Shown: positions 33,189 to 39,036 of the stretch, piece after piece
How the letters are laid out: every line of letters starts with the position of its first letter
Position numbering within the stretch: position 1 is the stretch's first letter
Source: an uncultured Mycoplasmatota bacterium
GTDB lineage: Bacteria > Bacillota_I > Bacilli_A > RF39 > UBA660
NCBI GenBank assembly: GCA_948466735.1
Contig: CAOKBR010000005.1
Location: 1 to 39,036, forward strand
Direction: 5' to 3'
DNA length: 39,036 nt
Position numbers and translations under genes: made by a program
Notes under the pieces: model-generated
The model's input: the letters and a program-made list of their open reading frames with translations, nothing else
Database searches by the model: none
What the model was told of the DNA's origin: nothing

Positions 33189-33635
33189 CTATTTAATAGA
33201 TAAAATTTTCTTTGATTGATAAAGATTATCCGCGTATTCTAAAAGATTTCCATAATCATTATCTATATATTGATTTAGTGATGTAAAATCGCTCACTAAC
33301 TCTTTAATAGGAACAATATCACTAGCAGTAATATCTCCGTATAAATTACTCGTTGCTACTAACTCATTCGTATCTAATTGATAATACCCTTTGGTAATAA
33401 TTTCATCCATTAATGTCTCTTGCAAACAAATATGACTTACCTTTTTCGTATCAATAACGTAGTATAGAGAATCAGATAAATACTTATCATTTTCCACATA
33501 AATGGTTGCTTTCTCTTTAAGAAGCGTATCCACTACTCCACATCCTACTAAAATGGCTACTACACTTGAAATCGTCACCCGTTTGATAATTACTGCTTTT
33601 TGATAAGTTTTTACTATTTTTAAATTTTTAATCAT
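33189..33635 (-). CDS. Small membrane-anchored protein of unknown function
   Basis: 148 residues. A basic N-terminus (MIKNLKIVKTYQKAVIIKR) is followed by a single TM about residues 20-38 (TISSVVAILVGCGVVDTLL), then an outer or cytoplasmic domain of about 105 residues rich in Asp/Tyr. The positive-inside rule puts that domain outside. No family recognised; the Gly-Cys in the TM is not a lipobox (no L-x-[AG]-C with signal length). The start is chosen by AAGGGAGAG just before the ATG; the longer frame from 33662 lacks a ribosome site. It has a consensus promoter about 55 nt upstream. It lies between two copies of the leader element and next to the interrupted surface gene. Confidence 0.75.
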   Translation of the reverse strand: MIKNLKIVKTYQKAVIIKRVTISSVVAILVGCGVVDTLLKEKATIYVENDKYLSDSLYYVIDTKKVSHICLQETLMDEIITKGYYQLDTNELVATSNLYGDITASDIVPIKELVSDFTSLNQYIDNDYGNLLEYADNLYQSKKILSIK

Positions 33636-33691
33636 AATCTCTCCCTTGTCAATTGTATGCATCTATTAAACATTTTATTTGTTTATGACCT

Positions 33692-33720
33692 ATCATATCA
33701 AGATAATTCTTTTCTGTCAA
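33692..33720 (-). promoter_or_regulatory. Strong promoter of the small membrane protein gene
   Basis: Minus strand: -35 TTGACA (33715-33720), 17-nt spacer, -10 TATGAT (33692-33697). Confidence 0.85.
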
Positions 33721-33780
33721 CTAATAAAGATATAGTGCTTATTATCATTTTTTAGCTATAATAACAAACATTCTTATACA

Positions 33781-34911
33781 CTATTTTTCTATAACAATAA
33801 CAGCTCTAGCCCCAGCATTAGTTGCAGTAAAACTACCGTCCACACGACTACGACTATCCACATACCATGCATAAGATGATGTCGTTGAATTAGCAGTAGC
33901 AGTCCAGTAGGAATAATTATTTCCATAATCTCCACCTGTTTGATTTACTGTTGCACCGTTATTAAGTGAATCTTTTAAGTAGTTATATGTAAATACTGGA
34001 CAAGTTTGATTTGAATAAGTACATCCTAGCGATAATAGTTCTTGAATGGTTATCATTCTTACCTTGGTTGTTCTTGTTGATAATGTATAGGTGTTTTTGG
34101 TACAAGTAAGGTTGTTAGCAGCATTAATACTACACCCAGTAAAGGCATTATCCTTAAAGACGGTTGTTCCTAGTGTATAAGTTTGATCAAGAGCATAGAT
34201 TGTGTTTTCTCGCTGTTGCATCGTTAAAGTGTCACCATTATCACTAATGATATGAAAATACAATTCTTTAGTATCATTCACTTTATATTTAACAATGGTT
34301 CCGCTTTCATAAGTATCAGGCTTTTCTGTTAATTCAACACACATTGATTCTTCTCCTGTTACACAAAAAGTACTTGAGCCCGCTATTTGATCGTACTTCC
34401 AAATATTAGAAATATTTTTATTCTCTTTTTCCGTTTTAGGAATCATCTTCCCATTCGTTGGCAGGCTTAATGGTTGATTAGATAGTCCCCCTTGAACTCC
34501 TAAAGTAATAGTTACACTTGACGTTGAGTTGTTTTCTAAATATACGGAATAAGTCTTCTTCCCATTTTTACCAATTAAACTTTCCTTTGGTACATCTACT
34601 CCTGTTTCCTCTATGTATCCAAAAGTTACTCCATCAGAAAGATTTCCTATATAATAAGGTTAAAACTTTCCCTCGATGAAATTTAAATTTTCTAAAGTCA
34701 CTATAAAGATATGCTTTTTTCCCTTAGCTAAAGTTAATTTATTTGTAGTCGTTCCATCTACTTTCAATGTCCCGTCCATTGTTCCTGCTTTAATCGTGAT
34801 TGCTGATTTACTTATCTGATTTGCTGAAAATAAGGCATATGAATGATACAAAAACATGATTCCGATGATAAGTGCTCCTATTACTCCAATGATTCCTATT
34901 CTTTTTGTCAT
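33781..34911 (-). pseudogene. TasA/camelysin-like surface protein gene interrupted by a single in-frame stop
   Basis: One continuous frame from ATG 34911 (AAGGAG 8 nt upstream) to the stop at 33781, 376 codons, broken only by TAA at 34660-34662. The N-terminal part has a signal ending SYALF, AGTMDGTLKVDG and VTLENLN; just after the stop the frame continues PYYIGNLSDGVTFGYIEETGVD, which aligns with FILYYIDEPTGVAYGYIEQMGAD of the intact gene at 21957-24008. The C-terminal module (CVTGEESMCVELTEKP, YKVND, GARAVIVIEK) is the same as there; the middle module is absent. So this is one gene with a nonsense codon after about 83 residues. The internal ATG at 34446 has no usable ribosome site. Sequencing error or phase change cannot be excluded. 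Confidence 0.88.
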
Positions 34912-34982
34912 TTCTATCACTCCTTAAAATTATTATTGTCTACTATTTTTCTTATCTACATGAAAATATTAAACTTTTTATT

Positions 34983-35120
34983 TTAGAGCAACAAAAAGAA
35001 TGGGAACTTTTTCCCATCCTTAATATTCAAGGGTTTTATTTTATAAGCTGCCTCTCCCCTAGTTAATTTTGAGTTAACAAGATTGGACATAAAACCATGA
35101 TTTTTCATTAATCCAATCAT
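34983..35120 (-). CDS. Small ORF of the repeated leader element, copy D (45 aa)
   Basis: Begins MIGLMKNHGFMSNLVNSKLTR, then GEAAYKIKP, and ends KKFPFFLLL. AGAAAGG lies 7 nt before the ATG and a promoter lies upstream. N-x-KLTRG, KIK and the Phe/Leu-rich end match copy A. The ORF ends inside the hairpin at 34998-35019. It sits 72 nt before the interrupted surface gene. The longer reading from 35183 starts inside the promoter and is rejected. Whether the product is a functional small protein, a leader peptide or only an RNA by-product is open. Confidence 0.5.
   Translation of the reverse strand: MIGLMKNHGFMSNLVNSKLTRGEAAYKIKPLNIKDGKKFPFFLLL
34991..35019 (-). terminator. Terminator/attenuator hairpin of leader copy D
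   Basis: ATGGGAA (35000-35006) pairs with TTCCCAT (35011-35017); the minus strand continues TTCTTTTTG. The arms differ from copy A yet pair equally well. Confidence 0.75.
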
Positions 35121-35153
35121 TTTAATACCTTTCTTACTTTTTGTTCTAATAAA

Positions 35154-35183
35154 AGTATACAATAATTTAAGGAAAGTAAACAA
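35154..35183 (-). promoter_or_regulatory. Promoter of leader copy D
   Basis: Minus strand: -35 TTGTTT (35178-35183), 18-nt spacer, -10 TATACT (35154-35159). The stretch 35184-35327 holds nothing else I can identify. Confidence 0.65.
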
Positions 35184-35327
35184 GTATAAATTGCATTCAT
35201 TTTACCTATTTCAAATCATCATCATTATAAATAAAATCTACACAAATCAGACACAAATAAGTATCTACATCTCTTTTGGTAAAAATTGTTTCATATTTCT
35301 TAACTATATTCACATATAAAATCAAGT

Positions 35328-35368
35328 ATTTCCCATTTTTAGCATCAAAACACTAAAAAGTGGTAAAT
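35328..35368 (-). terminator. Hairpin after the cysteine-synthase-like gene, possible terminator
   Basis: Arms about 35328-35342 and 35353-35368 pair over 14 positions with one mismatch and one bulge, 6 nt after the stop codon. The T-run after it on the minus strand is poor (ACTTGATTTTAT), so efficiency is doubtful. Confidence 0.45.
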
Positions 35369-35374
35369 GACTAC

Positions 35375-36340
35375 CTATTTTCTGATAAATTCATAATCGA
35401 TTAAATGAATTTGATTCGACAAAAAGTTAGGATTATCATCATTTTTTGTTTTTGTAAGGTCTGTTGATAAATATTTTTTATTATCATCTGCAAAAATAGT
35501 TACCATATTTCCATCATATTTTTCTTTTGCTAACACACTAGCAAGAAAATTAGCACCTGATGATATTCCTACACCAAGGCCTAGATTTTGAGCTAACTTT
35601 CGACTCATATTAATGGCGTCTAAATCATTAATATCAATTACATCATCAATTAAGGTGGTATCTACTAGGGAGGGGATAAAATCATCTCCAATTCCCTCAA
35701 TCTTATGTTCACCCTTAGCTAGATTATCCTTTAATAAAGGTAGACTATCAGGTTCCATAGCAATAATTTTTATTTTAGGATTAACTTCTTTTAACCTTTT
35801 CCCAACACCCATTAAAGTTCCCCCACTACCAATTCCAGAAATAAAACCAGTAATACTAGACAAATCTTTTAAAATTTCAATTCCTGTTGTTAAATAATGA
35901 GCATTAATATTTTCAGTGTTTTCAAATTGATTAGGTCGATACCCATTTAACTCTTTAGCTAATTCATCGGCTTTTTTAATACAGGCTTGAAAGCCACCTT
36001 CTTCTTTTGATACCAAATGTACTTTTGCCCCATAACTTTCCATTAATAATACCCGTTCTCTACTTGCCCACTTTGGCATAAAAATAATCACTTTATGCTT
36101 TAAATACGCTCCGATTGCTGCTAGAGAAATTCCAGTATTCCCGCTAGTTGCTTCAATAATCGGCATTCCATCTTTTAGTAGACCATTTTCCTTTGCCTTA
36201 GTCAGTAAAAAAAGAACCATTCGATCTTTGATACTTCCTGTTAAATTATAATACTCTAACTTTGCATAAAGATGGTACTTTTTTTCTTGGTAAAGATAAT
36301 TAATTTTAATTAAAGGGGTATTTCCAATTAATTCATTCAT
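35375..36340 (-). CDS. PLP-dependent cysteine synthase / cystathionine beta-synthase family enzyme
   Basis: Fold-type II PLP enzyme that makes Cys from O-acetylserine and sulfide (CysK) or cystathionine-like products. 321 residues: NTPLIKI at the N-terminus, PLP Lys about 38 in LTGSIKDR, SGNTG (66-70), phosphate loop GSGGT, and SSGAN near the C-terminus. The last 30 residues or so (after FADDNKKYLSTDL) form an extension ending YEFIRK that lacks a CBS domain. No cysE or met genes are adjacent, so the substrate is not fixed. GGTGATGAAAGA precedes the ATG, and a TATAAT at 36353-36358 could be its -10, with a very short leader. Confidence 0.92.
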   Translation of the reverse strand: MNELIGNTPLIKINYLYQEKKYHLYAKLEYYNLTGSIKDRMVLFLLTKAKENGLLKDGMPIIEATSGNTGISLAAIGAYLKHKVIIFMPKWASRERVLLMESYGAKVHLVSKEEGGFQACIKKADELAKELNGYRPNQFENTENINAHYLTTGIEILKDLSSITGFISGIGSGGTLMGVGKRLKEVNPKIKIIAMEPDSLPLLKDNLAKGEHKIEGIGDDFIPSLVDTTLIDDVIDINDLDAINMSRKLAQNLGLGVGISSGANFLASVLAKEKYDGNMVTIFADDNKKYLSTDLTKTKNDDNPNFLSNQIHLIDYEFIRK

Positions 36341-36395
36341 TCTTTCATCACCATTATATTAAATGATAAGCTTAAATTTTGGTGAAGATAAACCT

Positions 36396-38858
36396 CTATT
36401 CATTACTTTTTAGTGAATCAATCATATCAATTTTCTTTAAATTAAAATGAGTAATCTTACTGACAATAAAAGTAAATATCACTGAAATTACCGCGGTAAT
36501 TACATAACTTAACCATTTAATTTCTCTAGTAAACATGACAAACTGTGGTTCACATGTACTAATAACATAATGACATAAATAAAGTCCACTAATTAACCCA
36601 AAGAGGATACCGACGAAAGTGATAAAGTAGTTTTCATTGGTGATATAATGGTCTACTTCTTCATCATAAAATCCTAAAACTTTTAACGTTGAAATTTCTC
36701 TTTTTCTTTCACTGATATTAATTGATGATAAATTATATAAAATCACAAACGCTAACATCGATGATGCAATAATTAAAATCATCACTACAGAATCAAGTTT
36801 CGATAATACATCATCCATCAATTTAGACGTTATTGATTTTTCGATTACATTAGATACTAATTTGTTATCTACTAACTTTTGATTAAACTCTTTATTATAA
36901 TCATCGCCTACTTTCATTAATATCACATTTTGCTTATAAGAATCAAATAGTTGTTGATAACTACTTGATGATAAGTAAGCATAATCTTTAACATAATTTT
37001 CAACAATCGAAGTAACTTCAATTGCTTCGTATTTATCGTTGATTAAAAAGTATACTTGATCATGGACTTTTACTTTTAGAGTATGTGCTAATTTTTCACT
37101 TAAGACGATTCCTTCTTTAGGAAGAGCTATTTCTTTCTTTCCTTGATGAACATCATTTAAACGGATTAAATTATTAAAGGAGTCTTCATTTGCTTTTACC
37201 ATTAAAGTAATATCTAGGCTTTCCTTTTGTTCATTATATAAAGGGAGTACTTCATATAAAATAGACACTTTATTTTTAATACTTTTATTTTCATCTAACA
37301 TTTTAAATAAATCATCAATGTATGCTTCATCTTTTAAATAAAGCATATAATCATATTGAAAAATACGGCTAAATTGATAATCCACTACATTACTAACCGA
37401 ATCTTTTAATCCAAATCCAACAAGAAGTAATGCTGTTGATCCTGTTAAGCCAATGATTGTTGCTATAACTCTTTTTTTATAACGGAAAACATTACGAATC
37501 GATATTTTGGTGGAAAACTTTAACCTATTCCAAAAACGAAAATGTTCTAGAAATATCTTTTTTCCTATCTTAGGTGTTTTAGGTCGCATTAATTCACTAG
37601 GTTTTTCTAATAAAATTTTATGTGTAGTAACAAAAGCTGCCCCTGGAATACAAATGATGACAATGGCTAATCCGACTATCGCATAGTACCAATTGAATTC
37701 ACATACAAAAGAGGAAATACTAAATAAAGTGGTATAAATATTCCAAATGACTCTAGGAATTAAGTTAAATCCAATAATCATTCCGATAAATCCACCTAGA
37801 AAAGTGGCCAAAATAGCATAAAGTAAATTTTTACCATAAAGATGAATATTGGAAAAACCAAGTCCTTTTAATGTTCCTAATTCGCTACGCTCTTCTTCTA
37901 CCATTCTAGACATGGAAATTAAACTAATCAAAAGAGCTACAACGAAGAAAATCAAAGGAAATACAGAACCAATTTGCGTTAGACTTTCCGTTGAATCAAT
38001 GAATGTGGTATAGGCTTGATTATTTTCGCGAGTAAACGTATACCAAATAGCTTTAGGAAATTCATCTAGGTTAACTTCCATTCCCATACTCTCTAGATTA
38101 TCTATTGTATCTTGGTATAACTCATCAAACCTTGCAGTAGTTCTTGCTTTTTCTATTTTTTCAACTTCTCTTTTAGCATCATTTACCAAATCTAAATATT
38201 TTTTACTACCAGTTAACTCTTTTTTTGCTAAAGAAACAGATAAATAGATGTTCGTAAAATAATCCATTTCAAAAGCATCTTCTAAAACATAAAGAAAATA
38301 TGACCATTCCCTACCTTCTATAGTACTTATTCCTCGGTAAGAGGTAAAATATATGGGGCTTTCAATAACACCAACTATAGTAAAAGTATTTTCTTTTAGT
38401 TGATTGCTATTAATAGTAATGGTATCATCTAACTTTAACTGATACATATCTAAAAAGGCCTGTTCTACTACTATTTCATGATTATCTTTTGGTAGCTTTC
38501 CTCCTTTAAGTAACACTTGATTCATCTCATTTAACGAATGAATCCTTAACACTTTTTCACTTTTTTCATTAGAAAATAAATAATCAATATATTTATTTCC
38601 TACTACTTGGTCAATCTTTTCTATTTTGGTTAACTCTAAAATATCATCATTCGTTAATCCTAATGTAGATACAATTTCTAAATCGTAAACTTGTTGTTCA
38701 TCTAAATATTTATCTAATGTTTTTTTCATATCAGGGGATGTTGCTTTAATTCCCACAAAAAAGCCTACCCCTAGTAAAGCCATACATAAAAGGGATAAAA
38801 ACTTCTTTTTGGTACTACTAATTTTCCGGTAACTACTCACTAATAATTTATTTTTCAT
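36396..38858 (-). CDS. ABC transporter permease with two FtsX domains (second system)
   Basis: 820 residues with the duplicated MacB/FtsX plan: TM1 about 20-38, extracellular domain about 45-285, TMs about 290-312, 340-365 and 385-412, then TM about 465-485, a shorter extracellular domain about 490-685, and TMs about 690-712, 740-765 and 785-808. Motifs include ERSELGTLKGLGFSN and ERKREISTLKVLGFYDEEV at the coupling-helix positions. ATG 38858 lies 2 nt after the stop of the upstream ATPase gene; the GTG three codons before overlaps that gene and is less likely. No sensor kinase is seen next to it, unlike the system at 1158-6478. Substrate unknown. Confidence 0.9.
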   Translation of the reverse strand: MKNKLLVSSYRKISSTKKKFLSLLCMALLGVGFFVGIKATSPDMKKTLDKYLDEQQVYDLEIVSTLGLTNDDILELTKIEKIDQVVGNKYIDYLFSNEKSEKVLRIHSLNEMNQVLLKGGKLPKDNHEIVVEQAFLDMYQLKLDDTITINSNQLKENTFTIVGVIESPIYFTSYRGISTIEGREWSYFLYVLEDAFEMDYFTNIYLSVSLAKKELTGSKKYLDLVNDAKREVEKIEKARTTARFDELYQDTIDNLESMGMEVNLDEFPKAIWYTFTRENNQAYTTFIDSTESLTQIGSVFPLIFFVVALLISLISMSRMVEEERSELGTLKGLGFSNIHLYGKNLLYAILATFLGGFIGMIIGFNLIPRVIWNIYTTLFSISSFVCEFNWYYAIVGLAIVIICIPGAAFVTTHKILLEKPSELMRPKTPKIGKKIFLEHFRFWNRLKFSTKISIRNVFRYKKRVIATIIGLTGSTALLLVGFGLKDSVSNVVDYQFSRIFQYDYMLYLKDEAYIDDLFKMLDENKSIKNKVSILYEVLPLYNEQKESLDITLMVKANEDSFNNLIRLNDVHQGKKEIALPKEGIVLSEKLAHTLKVKVHDQVYFLINDKYEAIEVTSIVENYVKDYAYLSSSSYQQLFDSYKQNVILMKVGDDYNKEFNQKLVDNKLVSNVIEKSITSKLMDDVLSKLDSVVMILIIASSMLAFVILYNLSSINISERKREISTLKVLGFYDEEVDHYITNENYFITFVGILFGLISGLYLCHYVISTCEPQFVMFTREIKWLSYVITAVISVIFTFIVSKITHFNLKKIDMIDSLKSNE

Positions 38859-38860
38859 CT

Positions 38861-39036
38861 CTACCACTCTATTTTCTCAATTGACTTTGGATTTTTATTG
38901 ATGATGATATCTTGAACCTTACCACTACCAAATTTAATGACTTTATCGGCCATATCAGCAATCACACTATTATGGGTAATGATAATAACTGTCATTTTTT
39001 CCTTTACAAGCTCATATAGATTAGGATAATTATCTA
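38861..39036 (-). CDS. ABC transporter ATP-binding subunit, C-terminal end only
   Basis: Enters from the right edge. The 58 visible codons include TVIIITHN (switch His after Walker B), the helix SVIADMADKVIKFGSGKV and a short tail ending EKIEW. This is the C-terminal end of an MacB/LolD-type ATPase; the Walker and signature motifs lie outside the window. It is coupled to the permease gene that follows 2 nt later. Confidence 0.85.
   Translation of the reverse strand, partial: DNYPNLYELVKEKMTVIIITHNSVIADMADKVIKFGSGKVQDIIINKNPKSIEKIEW

Noticed and set aside
34660-34662. TAA read as a sense codon (alternative genetic code)
   Set aside because: TAA terminates many intact genes here (for example the small ORF at 20215, cleanly followed by non-coding DNA), so a nonsense mutation is simpler.
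35328-35368. Inverted repeat as the end of an insertion sequence
   Set aside because: No transposase frame or matching second end; it lies at the end of the cysteine-synthase-like gene and is better read as a hairpin of that transcript.

Overview
The window is AT-rich DNA from a low-GC Gram-positive bacterium (Bacillota, Bacilli/Erysipelotrichia-like; probably an uncultured gut lineage, but this is inference). Supporting signs are Shine-Dalgarno sites of the AAGGAGG type, consensus -35/-10 promoters, T-box leaders in front of pheST and glyS, a single-chain glycyl-tRNA synthetase, a KinB-like kinase and an nfo/DUF2624 gene pair. TGA is used as a stop and long genes read through with the standard code, so this is not a UGA=Trp mollicute. 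Nearly every gene lies on the minus strand; only three small genes are on plus.

Layout from left to right. 1-1009: phosphohexomutase cut by the window edge. 1158-6478: a two-component system followed by an ABC transporter ATPase and a double-FtsX permease, a typical envelope-stress or peptide-resistance module. 6531-10259: pheS-pheT under a Phe T-box. 10289-11271: a decayed gene end, a tandem-HTH regulator and a divergent small coiled-coil protein. 11360-18379: conserved genes (efp, rpmG, PBP2, DUF2624, nfo, frr), an orphan prepilin and a membrane fusion protein of the phytol/dolichol-kinase and DUF92 families. 18496-20139: an LRR surface protein. 20387-21944: T-box-controlled glyS. 21957-24239: a two-module surface protein. 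24246-25206: a frameshifted Rpn-type nuclease. 25432-30084: a 1525-residue cell-surface protein with NPCBM, transglutaminase-like, F5/8C and Ig-like parts. 30149-32804: an M29 aminopeptidase, a Tyr-rich small protein and an orphan KinB-like kinase. 33189-35183: a small membrane protein and a surface-protein gene interrupted by one in-frame stop. 35375-36340: a CysK-like enzyme. 36396-39036: a second ABC transporter with a double-FtsX permease.

The most interesting pattern is a repeated leader unit seen four times on the minus strand (near 20215-20380, 24032-24239, 33026-33166 and 34983-35183). Each has its own promoter, a conserved core that in two copies is a small ORF with a good ribosome binding site (motif N-x-K-L-T-R-G), and a hairpin at the end whose arms differ in sequence but keep pairing. 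Three of the four lie directly in front of the three genes encoding a TasA/camelysin-like N-terminus (signal ending in YAxF). These proteins share an N-terminus but carry different C-terminal modules. A remnant of one such module survives at 10289-10390. Together they look like an expandable, decaying surface-protein family with a common, undescribed leader or small-gene element.
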